Shown here: piece after piece, positions 7,873 through 17,508 of the stretch | How positions within the stretch are numbered: position 1 is the stretch's first letter | How the letters are laid out: each line of letters begins with the position of its first letter | From: Bifidobacterium sp. 7101 | Lineage (GTDB): Bacteria > Actinomycetota > Actinomycetes > Actinomycetales > Bifidobacteriaceae | Length of the DNA stretch: 64,000 bases | Reading direction: 5' to 3' | Assembly: GCF_000499285.1 (NCBI RefSeq) | Contig: NZ_AWUN01000006.1 | Location: forward strand, 1 to 64,000 | Notes under the pieces: model-generated | What the model was told of the DNA's origin: nothing | Databases searched by the model: none | The model's input: the letters and a program-made list of their open reading frames with translations, nothing else | Position numbers and translations under genes: made by a program

Positions 7873-8916
7873 TTACATGAGGATCCTGTCCATGGGCATG
7901 GCCGAATCGATGGAAAAGTCAGGAGCGGAGGGTGCCAGACCGGCCTGGACCAGATTGACGCCCAGCATGGCCACCATGGCGCCGTTGTCCGTGCACAGGT
8001 TGATCTTCGGAATGCGGACCTTGATGCCCTCCTGGTCACCGAATTCCTGAAGCTTGCCGCGCAGCTGTGAGTTGGCTGAAAACCCACCGCCGACAATCAG
8101 GGTATCCGTGTCGAACATGTGGCAGGCAGCCATGGCCTTGCGGGATAGGACGGTGGCCACGGAATCCGCCAGGGAGGCGCAGACATCATCCACGGGAATG
8201 TCGAGCCCGGCCTGCTGTCTGCGTTCGACCCATCGAGCCACTGCGGTCTTGACCCCGGAGAAGCTGAAGTCATAGGGATGCTCGGCTCCGGCCCGACCCT
8301 TGGTCAGCCCCTGGGGCACAGCGATGGCGTGAGAGTCGCCCAGGCGGGCATGACGGTCGATGTGGGGGCCGCCGGGATAGGGGAAACCGAGCAGACGCGC
8401 AATTTTGTCGAAGCACTCCCCCGCCGCGTCATCCAGGGTAGTGCCCACCACCTGGACCGATCGAGCCAGGTCATCCACATGCAGCAGCGAGGTGTGGCCG
8501 CCGGAGACGATCAAGGCCAGCGCGTTCTTCGGAAAGGGGCCGAATTGGAGCTGGGTGACCGCTATGTGGCCGATGACATGGTTGATGCCATATAGAGGCT
8601 TTTTCGCCGCCCAGGCCAGCGCCTTGGCGCCGGAGACGCCTACGGCCAGGCATCCAGCAAGTCCAGGACCAGCCGAGACCGCTATGGCATCCACTTGGGA
8701 CAGGTCCATGTCCGCATCCTTCAAGGCCTTGGAGACAACCGGCACAAAGGACTCAGCGTGTGCCCGCGAGGCGATCTCAGGGATGACGCCCCCATAACGG
8801 GCGTGCTCGTTCATGGAGGATGCCACCACGTTGGACAGCAGCCGGTTACCCTGAACCAGGGCGGCTGCAGTCTCGTCGCAGGTGGATTCGATGCCAAGCA
8901 CCAGAGGCTCACTCAT
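7873..8916 (-). CDS. tsaD: tRNA N6-adenosine threonylcarbamoyltransferase
   Basis: Transfers the threonylcarbamoyl group to A37 of ANN-decoding tRNAs, the last step of universal t6A formation, working with TsaB and TsaE, which lie in the same operon. The 347-residue ASKHA-fold protein shows GIESTCDETAAALV at the N-terminus, the metal-binding HVIGH (His113, His117) and a C-terminal glycine-rich region IVGGGFSANSQLR. The ATG at 8916 was chosen over an in-frame TTG at 8922; it overlaps the 3' end of rimI by eight bases. It is the last gene of the comEA-to-tsaD run. Confidence 0.96.
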   Translation of the reverse strand: MSEPLVLGIESTCDETAAALVQGNRLLSNVVASSMNEHARYGGVIPEIASRAHAESFVPVVSKALKDADMDLSQVDAIAVSAGPGLAGCLAVGVSGAKALAWAAKKPLYGINHVIGHIAVTQLQFGPFPKNALALIVSGGHTSLLHVDDLARSVQVVGTTLDDAAGECFDKIARLLGFPYPGGPHIDRHARLGDSHAIAVPQGLTKGRAGAEHPYDFSFSGVKTAVARWVERRQQAGLDIPVDDVCASLADSVATVLSRKAMAACHMFDTDTLIVGGGFSANSQLRGKLQEFGDQEGIKVRIPKINLCTDNGAMVAMLGVNLVQAGLAPSAPDFSIDSAMPMDRILM

Positions 8917-9421
8917 GGTCAATGATCCTTTCCTGTCCTTCCGAAAGCCTGCTGCTGACAGATCCCACCGGACCCGGCCCGACCGAGCTTAAAGGTCTGG
9001 TCATAGCCCAGGCATCCACGCCTTCAGGCTGATAGTAGCCCTTGGATAGACCCGTCTTTGAGAAGCCAAAGTCCTTGTAGAGATTGATGGCCACGGGATT
9101 GTCTACACGCACCTTCAGATTCATTCGCTGCAACCCCATACAATCGGCCGAAGCAATCAGCTTGGCCAGCAGGGATCCTGCAATACCGCGATGTCGTGCT
9201 TCCGGTAGCACCCCAATGGTCATCAGCTCGGCCTCCCTTTCGCCCGACCAATAACCTCCGTAGCCCAGGATGGCACCCTGGTCCTCCCATACCAGGTAGG
9301 TGCGCGAGGGCGCAGACAACTCAAACCGCATCTCCTGCCTCTTCCAGGCCTGGTCGCCGAAGACGCGCTTCTCCAGATTGACAAGCTGGTTCAGGTCCCC
9401 CAAGGCCGCCCTGCGAATCAT
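8909..9421 (-). CDS. rimI: GNAT acetyltransferase, RimI-like
   Basis: A 170-residue GNAT-fold protein, probably an N-alpha-acetyltransferase of the RimI class (ribosomal protein S18 in E. coli); the actinobacterial substrate is uncertain. The acetyl-CoA pyrophosphate loop reads EARHRGIAGSLLAKLI and is followed by NLKVRVDNPVAINLYKDFGF, the usual GNAT C-half. ATG 9421 overlaps the tsaB stop as ATGA, so longer open frames upstream were rejected. Its place between tsaB and tsaD is a common bacterial arrangement. Confidence 0.88.
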   Translation of the reverse strand: MIRRAALGDLNQLVNLEKRVFGDQAWKRQEMRFELSAPSRTYLVWEDQGAILGYGGYWSGEREAELMTIGVLPEARHRGIAGSLLAKLIASADCMGLQRMNLKVRVDNPVAINLYKDFGFSKTGLSKGYYQPEGVDAWAMTRPLSSVGPGPVGSVSSRLSEGQERIIDHE

Positions 9422-10206
9422 GACTGGACAGCCACGTGTTTGAGCGGGTTGGGCACCGAGACGTCCGGCCGACGAAGGTAAAGCGGCTCCACCGGGTCGA
9501 TCAGCCCCTGCTGGGCACGTCTGCATGCACAAGCCGCCATCAGAGCTGTCCCCTGGGTCCGATCCTCCAGGAAGGATCCTTCGTCCAGTATCACCCGTAT
9601 ATCCGGATGCTTATCCAGACGCTCCCACTGGTCAGCGTAGCGACCGGCTCCATGGCCACTAATGACCAGAGTGACAGGGCCCTGATCCACAGACCCACCC
9701 TCCTCTGCAACGGCCGTGATTCTCTCACAGATAGCAGCTGGATAGTCGATGCTCATTTCGGTCAGCGGCCGGGCCGGGGCTTCCACGTCTCCAAAGTCAT
9801 CAAAGAGACGGTAATAGAGCTGCCGACGTCGAGCATCATTGACAGCCAGAACCAGCAACCGGGTATGGTCTTGTTCCTGCTGACTGAACCGGCTGTAGGC
9901 ATAGCGGGCCTGTGGTTCCAGGATGTCCTGCCCCAGCAGACGGGCACCGGTGGCAAAGGCCAGGGCTTTGGCGGTTACGATGCCTGCCCGTAGACCGGTG
10001 AAGGGCGCAGGGCCCAGTCCCACCACGATGGTTCTCAGGTTGTCTGCAGACAGCCCGGCCTGGTCCATGACCTTGGCGATATTGACCTGGAGGCGTTCCA
10101 CATGCGAGCGCGATTCGGTCTCGATGCAAGGCTCCCGCCCGGGCAGCCCCACAGTCGAGCCATATGAGGTGTCGATCACCAAAAGGGGCGTATCGCTCCC
10201 GCTCAT
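9418..10206 (-). CDS. tsaB: tRNA threonylcarbamoyladenosine biosynthesis protein
   Basis: Non-catalytic ASKHA-fold partner that dimerises with TsaD in the t6A complex. The 262-residue protein has LLVIDTSYGSTVGL at the N-terminus and VVGLGPAPFTGLRAGIVTAKALA, the TsaB/YeaZ signature resembling TsaD but without its metal-binding His pair. The ATG at 10206 forms an ATGA overlap with the end of tsaE, which argues against the longer frame up to 10248. The C-terminal extension ending in YLRRPDVSVPNP is usual for actinobacterial TsaB. Confidence 0.92.
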   Translation of the reverse strand: MSGSDTPLLVIDTSYGSTVGLPGREPCIETESRSHVERLQVNIAKVMDQAGLSADNLRTIVVGLGPAPFTGLRAGIVTAKALAFATGARLLGQDILEPQARYAYSRFSQQEQDHTRLLVLAVNDARRRQLYYRLFDDFGDVEAPARPLTEMSIDYPAAICERITAVAEEGGSVDQGPVTLVISGHGAGRYADQWERLDKHPDIRVILDEGSFLEDRTQGTALMAACACRRAQQGLIDPVEPLYLRRPDVSVPNPLKHVAVQS

Positions 10207-10805
10207 GTCGTCATCGCCTTTCTCAGCTGCTCCAGTCTGGTGGCCCATGAAGGACCCACTCCACGCAGACGTACCATACGCTGACCCTGGGAGCTGGGTG
10301 GCGCGTCAGGATCTTCCCGAGGATCCACGGGTCGGGCAATGCTCACTTCCAGTCGTTGATCGGCCAGCGCCGAAGCCATCTGCTCCCCCCATTCCATCAG
10401 GATGATGGTGCTTTGGCCCGGATCTTCCAACTCCTCGTCCAGACCAAGGGACTCCAGCTCGTCCAGGAGCCGATCCACTGCATCCTCGCCAGGCAGATAG
10501 TCCTGTCCACCCAGCCGATAGGCATCCACGTGGATCAGGGTGACCGGCGAGCCGTCGGACAGATGGCCATGCAGCTCTCTTGCGATGGTGAACGTGGGCG
10601 AGACCACAGGACCGTCCACTCCAAGTCCGCTGCCCAGCCCCTGGGCCAGCGTGGTTTTGCCCGCCCCCAGAGGTCCGGACAGGAGGATCACATCCCCGCC
10701 TTGCAAACATGAAGCCAGGTTTCTGCCCAGACGCTGCATGTCCTCGCCCGTTGGCACAGCCAGCTCGAATCCATCCTGTTGCTCGGCACTGTACTGCAGG
10801 CTCAT
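10203..10805 (-). CDS. tsaE: tRNA threonylcarbamoyladenosine biosynthesis ATPase
   Basis: P-loop ATPase that resets the TsaB-TsaD complex during t6A synthesis. It has 200 residues. The Walker A motif GPLGAGKTT lies at 44-52, followed by VSPTFTIARELHG and the conserved LIHVDAYRLGG, both TsaE/YjeE hallmarks. The Walker-B-like region and the LMEWGEQ motif follow. The start overlaps the holA stop (ATGA at 10805-10802) and the end overlaps tsaB in the same way, indicating coupled translation. Confidence 0.94.
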   Translation of the reverse strand: MSLQYSAEQQDGFELAVPTGEDMQRLGRNLASCLQGGDVILLSGPLGAGKTTLAQGLGSGLGVDGPVVSPTFTIARELHGHLSDGSPVTLIHVDAYRLGGQDYLPGEDAVDRLLDELESLGLDEELEDPGQSTIILMEWGEQMASALADQRLEVSIARPVDPREDPDAPPSSQGQRMVRLRGVGPSWATRLEQLRKAMTT

Positions 10806-11779
10806 GCCAATGTCCTTCCCTTGGCGGCAATCAGCTCCACTGCCCGTTCCAGAGCATAGCGGGCATCGCCGCTGCTGGTCTTGCTGACCTCATCAGCATG
10901 GGCCAAGGCCTCGATGCAGGCCGCCAGGCCGGAGGATGTCCATCCATGCAGCTGTCGCTTCGCCTCCCGCAACTGCCAGTAAGCGGCCTTGGCCTCGGCT
11001 GTCGTGATGGATCCAGATTCGATGGCCGCCTCCTTGCCCAGCGTTCGCAGCTTCAGGGCCAGTACTCCGATAAGTGATACCGGTTCGTTGCCCTGTTCCA
11101 GAGCTGAACGCAGGGCGACGACGGCTTGGGCCGGTTTGCCAGCAAGGGCCTTGTCCGCCACAGCGAATCCCGATACAGCCGGGTTATCGGTCAGATACCG
11201 GTTGACGATATCCAAGGTCATGGGGTCCTGGTCAAAATCAAAACAGAGCTGAGAGCACATAGCAGCCAGTTCCGGAGTGCGTTCGCCCAGGACATCCACC
11301 AGACGCTGGGCCGCCCGCGGCTGGATGCGACGCTGATGGGCCTTGAATTGCCCATAAACGAAATCGACCTTGTCATCGAACTTCTTCAGATCCGGCATAC
11401 GCTCTATGACTGCTCCGGCCCGTTCCATCTGATCCAGAAGCCTGCGGCCCCGGTTGCCCCCGTCATGACGTGCGATGACAATGCTGGATTCGGAATCTAC
11501 CGGCTCGTGGCAGAAGTCCACCAGGGCCTGAGTCAAGGCCTCATCGGCCGCCTGCAAATCATCCAGAAGAACCACGGCCGTCTGACTGAGCAGGGAGGGT
11601 CCGACCGCCTCCTGAAAGGCATAAGCGTCGCAGTCTGCTGCGTCCATTTCCATGTATTCGCTGTCCGGGTGAGCGGCACATGCCTGTGCACACAGCTCCT
11701 TGACGCGCTGCCCGTTGAGGAAGGGATCACCGCCGACCACCAGATGGACGGAAGGGTTCTCCTGCTGAGCTTTGGTCAT
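10802..11779 (-). CDS. holA: DNA polymerase III subunit delta
   Basis: Clamp-loader subunit that opens the beta sliding clamp. The 325-residue protein has the delta-family N-terminus HLVVGGDPFLNGQRVKEL, the AAA+-like domain without a working P-loop, and a C-terminal collar domain with LALKLRTLGKEAAIES. It lies 28 bases downstream of comEC and overlaps tsaE by four bases. The comEC-holA adjacency is widespread in Gram-positive bacteria. AAAGGGAG precedes the ATG by about nine bases. Confidence 0.92.
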   Translation of the reverse strand: MTKAQQENPSVHLVVGGDPFLNGQRVKELCAQACAAHPDSEYMEMDAADCDAYAFQEAVGPSLLSQTAVVLLDDLQAADEALTQALVDFCHEPVDSESSIVIARHDGGNRGRRLLDQMERAGAVIERMPDLKKFDDKVDFVYGQFKAHQRRIQPRAAQRLVDVLGERTPELAAMCSQLCFDFDQDPMTLDIVNRYLTDNPAVSGFAVADKALAGKPAQAVVALRSALEQGNEPVSLIGVLALKLRTLGKEAAIESGSITTAEAKAAYWQLREAKRQLHGWTSSGLAACIEALAHADEVSKTSSGDARYALERAVELIAAKGRTLA

Positions 11780-11807
11780 GACTCAAATCTCCCTTTATCA
11801 CTGGACA

Positions 11808-13772
11808 TTACCCCGGTCGTTTTTTGAAGACCAACTGTGCCAGAAGGCTATAGGTCTGCCGTAGCCAGACCTTGATTGACCCCCAAGCCGATGGCCGAAA
11901 GGGAACCCCTGAATCCTCGTCTGCCACGGCTGACCATGAACGGTCCCACCTCCGGGTACGGATGAGTCGAACCAGTCGATGATCGATCACGACCATGAGA
12001 CCCAGACCAAGCAGACAGGCGCTGCCGACTGGCCCAGAGGGCCAGGCCGCCGGAGCAGCCGCCTCGCCCAGCCATGTGGCGGCAAAAGCCATGACCCCGG
12101 TACCCAAGGAGGTCAACCGGGCCAGCAAGAGCCCCAATGGGGGCCAGAGCCAGGAGGTGAGCAATGCAAGCAGGCCGGTCACGGTGGCAGCGTCGACCAC
12201 AGGAGTGACCAGCAGGTTGGCCAGCGGGGCCAGCAGAGGCAGTCCGGGACTCATCAGCACCTGCACGGGCAGAGTCCCGGCCTGTGCGCACAGGGTCGTG
12301 GCCAATGGACGTGCCAGTAATGCCGGCAGATGGTTTTCAAGGAGGGCCGTCAAACGCCGGTTACCCAGACCTATGCCAAGCACGGCACCACAGGAGAGTG
12401 CGAAGCCGAAGCTTGAAGCCATGGAAGGCCGCAGGATCAGGACCAGCAGCACGCACCAGGACAAGGTATTCAAGGACTGTGCAGGACGGCAGACAGCGAG
12501 GGCCAGCGCCGAAAGAAGCCCCATGGCCTGAGCTCGCAAGACTGAATCCCCTGGGACCATCAGCATGCCCAAGCCCAGATAGGCGGCAGACAAAACCAGG
12601 GCCATCAGCAGGGGCGGCGAGCGCAGGGACCGCATGATCGAAACCAACAGTGAGGCCAGGATCATGAAGTGCCCGCCGGAGACCGCCATCAGATGAAGGA
12701 TGCCTGATGCCCGGAAATCCTGGGTCAGACGGGCGGCATAGGCAGGTTCCACTGCCGGTCTGCTTAGGGACCCACCCGACCCGGGCAGGGCCTGGTTGCC
12801 TAGGATGCCCATGGTCAACCCCGGCACCAGAATCCGCCCCTGATCATCCAGCCTGCTGGCCTGTTCGAGAAAGGCATTTTGCATACGAGCGATTAATCGT
12901 CTACCAGGTCCTGGCGGTCTGACCTCTTTCAGGCCGCCTTCCACGGTCAGCCAAGGCATAGGGCGTCCGTAAGCGGAGGGTTCCAAGAGACCTCGCGCGC
13001 GATACTGTCCACCCTGCTGCAACAGGCATGACCGGCTGCGGGCGAAGAGCACAATCCGTTCATCGGAAGGCATGCGCACCCCGGCCACAGTCACCCATTG
13101 CAGCCTTAATTCCACCTGACAGTCCCAGCCTCTTCGAGAGGATGCGCTCATAGGTCCCACAGCTTTGCCACGAACCTCAGCCATCGCCTTCCCCTGAAGG
13201 ATCTGACGGGACGCCGGCCCGCTGCGCACCGACTCATAATCGACCGTGGCAGCCAATGCCGTAGCCAAAGCCACGGCAGCCAGTACGGCCAGCGTCGGCA
13301 GCTTCCGAGGACCAAACCAAGTGGACACCAAGGTGTCCCTGATATTCGCTGCGCTCCCACAAGTCGTATTCAGACTGCGTAAGCGATGAGGCCGACGAAA
13401 TACCTGACTCCTGCAATCGGGGTTCTCTGTTACGACCAAGCAGACGAATTTGATGGCAAGCAGGAGCGTTGCAAGGACTAATGGAAGCGCCAGGACAAGC
13501 GGCGTCATCCAGACCGCTATGCCCATGCCTCCACCGGCTGTACTCCCACCGGCCATGTCGCCTTTGGATTCCCCCATTGACTCGGCCCAGTCACCGCCCT
13601 TGGCTGATCCTACCGCTGATCCGCCCATGCTCCGGTCCAAAAACCACGAGACCAGCAAGGCAACCGCCCAAGCCAGACAGGCGGCGGGGAGCATACGAAG
13701 GTTGCGGCTGCCGTTCTCCCGATCAGTTGCATCGTGAACCCCATCGTGAACCGCTGCATGACCGACCATCAT
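11808..13772 (-). CDS. comEC: ComEC/Rec2-type DNA uptake channel
   Basis: A 654-residue polytopic membrane protein expected to pass single-stranded DNA across the membrane during transformation. The central competence domain contains LTQDFRASGILHLMAVSGGHFMIL, the characteristic Competence-family motif, followed by a row of membrane helices. The C-terminal metallo-beta-lactamase-like domain found in longer ComEC proteins is absent: the protein stops about 60 residues after the last helices. The N-terminal part has a Gly/Ser/Met-rich extracytoplasmic insert. ATG 13772 overlaps the comEA stop as ATGA. Whether the organism is naturally competent cannot be told from this. Confidence 0.9.
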   Translation of the reverse strand: MMVGHAAVHDGVHDATDRENGSRNLRMLPAACLAWAVALLVSWFLDRSMGGSAVGSAKGGDWAESMGESKGDMAGGSTAGGGMGIAVWMTPLVLALPLVLATLLLAIKFVCLVVTENPDCRSQVFRRPHRLRSLNTTCGSAANIRDTLVSTWFGPRKLPTLAVLAAVALATALAATVDYESVRSGPASRQILQGKAMAEVRGKAVGPMSASSRRGWDCQVELRLQWVTVAGVRMPSDERIVLFARSRSCLLQQGGQYRARGLLEPSAYGRPMPWLTVEGGLKEVRPPGPGRRLIARMQNAFLEQASRLDDQGRILVPGLTMGILGNQALPGSGGSLSRPAVEPAYAARLTQDFRASGILHLMAVSGGHFMILASLLVSIMRSLRSPPLLMALVLSAAYLGLGMLMVPGDSVLRAQAMGLLSALALAVCRPAQSLNTLSWCVLLVLILRPSMASSFGFALSCGAVLGIGLGNRRLTALLENHLPALLARPLATTLCAQAGTLPVQVLMSPGLPLLAPLANLLVTPVVDAATVTGLLALLTSWLWPPLGLLLARLTSLGTGVMAFAATWLGEAAAPAAWPSGPVGSACLLGLGLMVVIDHRLVRLIRTRRWDRSWSAVADEDSGVPFRPSAWGSIKVWLRQTYSLLAQLVFKKRPG

Positions 13773-14437
13773 TGCGCCACCAAATATGGGCGTAAGCGGG
13801 CCAGGGTCTTGGCACCGATACCGGGGACATCCAGGAGCTGGTCTACCGAGGTGTAACGGCCGCCGATGGCGTGCCGATGTTCCAATATTTTTGCAGCCTT
13901 GACCGGACCGATTCCTTTGACGTTCTCCAGATCCTGCTGGCTGGCGCTGTTGATATTCACCCGTCCCGCCTGATCGTCCTTCGCTGAGGAGGCACTGGAG
14001 GCCGGAGCAGCAGGGACATTACCGGTCTCTTCGGGAGGTTGGGGTGAGCCTGAAACCGGAAGTTTGGCCTGTTCACTGCCCGCTTGACCCTGAATATTAC
14101 GGCTGGGATCGTTTCCTGAGGCTTGCTTGCCTCGGTTGGTAGCCCTGTTTACATCGCTTTTCGCAGCAGCCGACGACCTGGCCCCGGATCCGTCAACAGT
14201 TACTCCTGTCGCCAGGGCCCGTCCCTGCTGGGCCAGCAGGGTCAGACTTAAGGCAAGGGCCGCCACCAGAATGAGGATGGCCGTCAAGGCCTGAAGCGGC
14301 GTAAACGACCAAACGGGCTTATCCCGTCGAACCTGGGAGTCGGCCTTGCCTTCAGCTGACGGCTCCGACCGAATCGATTGATTCAGGGCCAGAGCCTGGA
14401 GCGGCGGCGCCGGCGGCTGGGTGATATTGATGCTCAT
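13769..14437 (-). CDS. comEA: ComEA-type helix-hairpin-helix DNA receptor
   Basis: A 222-residue membrane-anchored DNA-binding protein that would capture double-stranded DNA for ComEC. After a cytoplasmic basic stretch comes one transmembrane helix (about residues 48-68), a Ser/Ala/Pro-rich linker, then two helix-hairpin-helix motifs. These include VNINSASQQDLENVKGIGPV and LLDVPGIGAKTLARLRPYL. The SLBB domain found in some longer ComEA proteins is missing. It is the first gene of the minus-strand run reaching tsaD and overlaps comEC by four bases. The leuS terminator lies just upstream. Confidence 0.92.
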   Translation of the reverse strand: MSINITQPPAPPLQALALNQSIRSEPSAEGKADSQVRRDKPVWSFTPLQALTAILILVAALALSLTLLAQQGRALATGVTVDGSGARSSAAAKSDVNRATNRGKQASGNDPSRNIQGQAGSEQAKLPVSGSPQPPEETGNVPAAPASSASSAKDDQAGRVNINSASQQDLENVKGIGPVKAAKILEHRHAIGGRYTSVDQLLDVPGIGAKTLARLRPYLVAQ

Positions 14438-14455
14438 AGGCCCAGCCTGACATGG

Positions 14456-14483
14456 AAAAGCCCCCCCGATATGAGGTCGGGGG
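14456..14483 (-). terminator. Intrinsic terminator of leuS
   Basis: On the minus strand CCCCCGA (14483-14477) pairs with TCGGGGG (14469-14463) around a 7-base loop and is followed by GGCTTTT. It lies 55 bases past the leuS stop and just before comEA. Confidence 0.8.
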
Positions 14484-14538
14484 ACTATGTGGTCGAAGGT
14501 CGTCGTCTGTCCACAGCCAGGCTGCGGGCAGTTCAGAG

Positions 14539-17508
14539 TCAGGCTGGCACGACCGAAACGATCTTAGGCGCCTTGACGATGACCTTCCGCGGCTCTTTGC
14601 CACCCAGCCGCTCCTGGACGGCAGGCAGTGCCAGTGCCATGGCCTCGAGCTGGTCGGGCGCGATGTCGGGGCTGACCTGCAGCTTGCCGCGGACCTTGCC
14701 CTTGACCTGGACCACGGCGGTGACCGTGTCCTCGCCAAGATAGCGATCATCCCAGGTCGGCCACTGGGCATGCGCCAGGGACTCCTTGTGACCCAGACGG
14801 CTCCAGAGCTCCTCGCAGATGTGGGGGGCGATAGGCGAGAGCATGAGCACCAGGGGCTCAATGGCCGCCCTGGGCGTCGGATTCAGCCCGGTCAGATGGT
14901 TGTTGAGCACGATCATCCTGGCGATGGCCGTGTTGGGCCTCATGGCCTCCATCTCCACGGTCACATCGTGGATGGTGGTGTTGAGCAGCTTCAGGGTCTT
15001 CTGGTCGGGTTCGCCCTCGTCCAGGACCACCTCGCCGGTCTGCTCGTCCACCACATTGCGCCAGAGCCGCTGCAGGAAGCGCATACCGCCCACCACGTTG
15101 CGCGTGTTCCAGGGTCTGGACTCGTCCAGGGGACCCATGCTCATCTCGTAGAGGCGGAAGGTGTCGGCCCCATAGGTGCGGTACATGTCGTCCGGAGTGA
15201 TGATGTTCTTGAGGCTCTTGCCCATCTTGCCGAACTCGCGGTTGACCGGCTGCCCCTGCCAGGTGTAACTGACCTTGCCGCCCTCCTCGTGCTCCTCCAC
15301 CTCGTCGGCGGGCACGTACTGGCCGCGCTGGTCGGTGTAGGCATACGCCTGGATCATCCCCTGGTTGAAGAGCTTGTGGAAGGGCTCCTTGGACGAGACG
15401 TATCCCAGATCGTAGAGGACTTTGTGCCAAAAGCGGGCATAGAGCAGGTGCAGCACCGCGTGCTCCACGCCGCCCACGTAGAGGTCGACACCGCCTGACT
15501 CCCCGGCCGTGGCATTGTGCCTGGGTCCAAGCCAGTAGTCGTATTCCTCCGGATCAACCATGTGCTGATCGTCCTTGGGGTCGATGTAGCGCATGTAGTA
15601 CCAGCAGGAGCCGGCCCAGTTGGGCATGGTGTTGGTGTCCCTGTGGTAGACCTTGGGCCCGTCGCCCAGGTCCAGGGTCACGTTCACCCAGTCCTGGTTG
15701 CGGCTCAGCGGTGCCTCGGGGCTGGACTGGGCATCCTCGGGGTCGAAGGTCTTGGGCGAGTAGTCGGGCACGTCCGGCAGGGCCACCGGCAGCTGGTCGT
15801 CGGGCAGCAGGTGGGGCAGACCCTGGTCGTCATAGACCACCGGGAAAGGCTCGCCCCAGTAACGCTGACGGGAGAAGAGCCAGTCGCGCAGCCGGTATGA
15901 AACCGTCCCATGGCCCACCCCGGCCGACTCCAGCCAGGCAGTGACCTTCTCGATGGCCTGGTCAACCCGCAGGCCGTCCAGGCTGAGCTGGTCGCCAGCG
16001 GCCTGGGTGGCCTGGACCGAAGAGTTGACCACAATGCCGTCATGGGAGACGAAAGGCGCCTTGCCCCGGTAGTCGTCCAGGGTCTGACCGGAATCAGCCA
16101 GCGGGCTGACCGTGTAGACGACGGGCAGGCCGTACTTGACGGCGAAGTCGTAATCGCGCTGATCGCCGCCGGGCACAGCCATGATGGCTCCGGTGCCGTA
16201 GTCCATCAGCACGTAGTCGGCAGTGAAGATGGGCAGCTTGTCCCCGGTGATGGGGTTGACCGCATACAGCCCGGTAAACAGGCCGGTCTTGGCTCCGCCC
16301 TCGTCCACGCGATCCTTGGCGGTCTTGGCCTCGGCGGCCCTACGATATGCCTGTACACCCTCCGTGGGATTGGCATAGCCGCCCTTCCACTGCTCGGGCA
16401 CGTCCTCAGGCCACTCCTGGGGCAGGTGCTGGAGCAGGTCGTGCTCGGGCGAAACCACGGCGAAGGTGGCGCCGAAAAGCGTGTCGGGACGGGTAGTGTA
16501 GACCTCCATGGTCTGATCGCCGTCAGGGCTGGGCACGGTGAAGTCCACCGAAGCCCCGTGCGACTCCCCGATCCAGTTGCGCTGCATGAGCTTGACCTTT
16601 TCGGGCCAGTCCAGAATGTCCAGATCCTCCAGAAGCCGGTGGCCGTAGGCGGTGATGCGCATGGACCACTGCTTGAGCTCGCGCTGGTAGACCGGGTAGT
16701 TGCCCCGCTCGGAGCGTCCTTCGGCGGTCACCTCCTCGTTGGCCAGGACCGTGCCCAGCCCGGGGCACCAGTTGACCGGCGAGCGCGAGATGTAGGCCAG
16801 GCGGAAGTCGTTGAGCACCTCGGAGCGCTCAGCCTCGTCCAGCTCCTCCCAAGAAGCGCCGGGATGGCCTGGAATGGGCCTGCTTCCGGACTTGAAGGCC
16901 TCGACCAGTTCGCTGATGGGCCTGGCCGAGCCCATCCCCCCGTCGGCACGGCGGTAGTCGGGGTCGTACCAGGACTCGTAGATGCGCGAGAAGATCCACT
17001 GGGTCCAGCGCACATAGTCGGTATCGATGGTGGCGAAGGAGCGGCGATCGTCGAAGCTGAGTCCCAGCCGATGCAGCTGCCAGCGCATGTTGGCGATGTT
17101 CTGCTCGGTGGTGACCCGGGGGTGCTGGCCGGTCTGGACGGCATACTGCTCGGCGGGCAGACCGAAGGCATCGTAGCCCATGGCGTGCAGGACGTTCTCC
17201 CCCTTCATCCGGTGGTAGCGGCTGACCACGTCGGTGGCGATGTAGCCCAGAGGGTGGCCCACATGCAGGCCCTTGCCCGAAGGATAGGGGAACATGTCGA
17301 TGACAAAGTAAGGACTGCGGCCTCCAGCGTGATCCCCGTGGGCATCCGTCAAATCACCCTTGGTGTTGGCGGCCCAGAAGGTGCCCTCCTTGTCCCAACG
17401 CTGCTGCCATTGCTCCTCGATGGTCTGAGCCATGGCGGCATCGTAGCGGAATTGAGGCTGATTGGATTCCTGGGTCTGCTGATGATCCCTGTCTTCGTTC
17501 GCGTTCAT
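14539..17508 (-). CDS. leuS: Leucyl-tRNA synthetase
   Basis: Charges tRNA-Leu. The protein has 989 residues from ATG 17508. The class I HIGH motif appears as HVGH (residues 82-85) and KMSKS as KMGKS in GKMGKSLKNIITPDD; the CP1 editing domain lies between, with TTRPDTLFGATF and YGTGAIMAVPGGDQRD. The C-terminal anticodon-binding and Leu-specific regions are complete. The start is by family length; the best Met has no good ribosome site and two other Met codons (17526, 17433) are possible. A 7-bp inverted repeat sits directly before the chosen ATG. Confidence 0.97.
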   Translation of the reverse strand: MNANEDRDHQQTQESNQPQFRYDAAMAQTIEEQWQQRWDKEGTFWAANTKGDLTDAHGDHAGGRSPYFVIDMFPYPSGKGLHVGHPLGYIATDVVSRYHRMKGENVLHAMGYDAFGLPAEQYAVQTGQHPRVTTEQNIANMRWQLHRLGLSFDDRRSFATIDTDYVRWTQWIFSRIYESWYDPDYRRADGGMGSARPISELVEAFKSGSRPIPGHPGASWEELDEAERSEVLNDFRLAYISRSPVNWCPGLGTVLANEEVTAEGRSERGNYPVYQRELKQWSMRITAYGHRLLEDLDILDWPEKVKLMQRNWIGESHGASVDFTVPSPDGDQTMEVYTTRPDTLFGATFAVVSPEHDLLQHLPQEWPEDVPEQWKGGYANPTEGVQAYRRAAEAKTAKDRVDEGGAKTGLFTGLYAVNPITGDKLPIFTADYVLMDYGTGAIMAVPGGDQRDYDFAVKYGLPVVYTVSPLADSGQTLDDYRGKAPFVSHDGIVVNSSVQATQAAGDQLSLDGLRVDQAIEKVTAWLESAGVGHGTVSYRLRDWLFSRQRYWGEPFPVVYDDQGLPHLLPDDQLPVALPDVPDYSPKTFDPEDAQSSPEAPLSRNQDWVNVTLDLGDGPKVYHRDTNTMPNWAGSCWYYMRYIDPKDDQHMVDPEEYDYWLGPRHNATAGESGGVDLYVGGVEHAVLHLLYARFWHKVLYDLGYVSSKEPFHKLFNQGMIQAYAYTDQRGQYVPADEVEEHEEGGKVSYTWQGQPVNREFGKMGKSLKNIITPDDMYRTYGADTFRLYEMSMGPLDESRPWNTRNVVGGMRFLQRLWRNVVDEQTGEVVLDEGEPDQKTLKLLNTTIHDVTVEMEAMRPNTAIARMIVLNNHLTGLNPTPRAAIEPLVLMLSPIAPHICEELWSRLGHKESLAHAQWPTWDDRYLGEDTVTAVVQVKGKVRGKLQVSPDIAPDQLEAMALALPAVQERLGGKEPRKVIVKAPKIVSVVPA

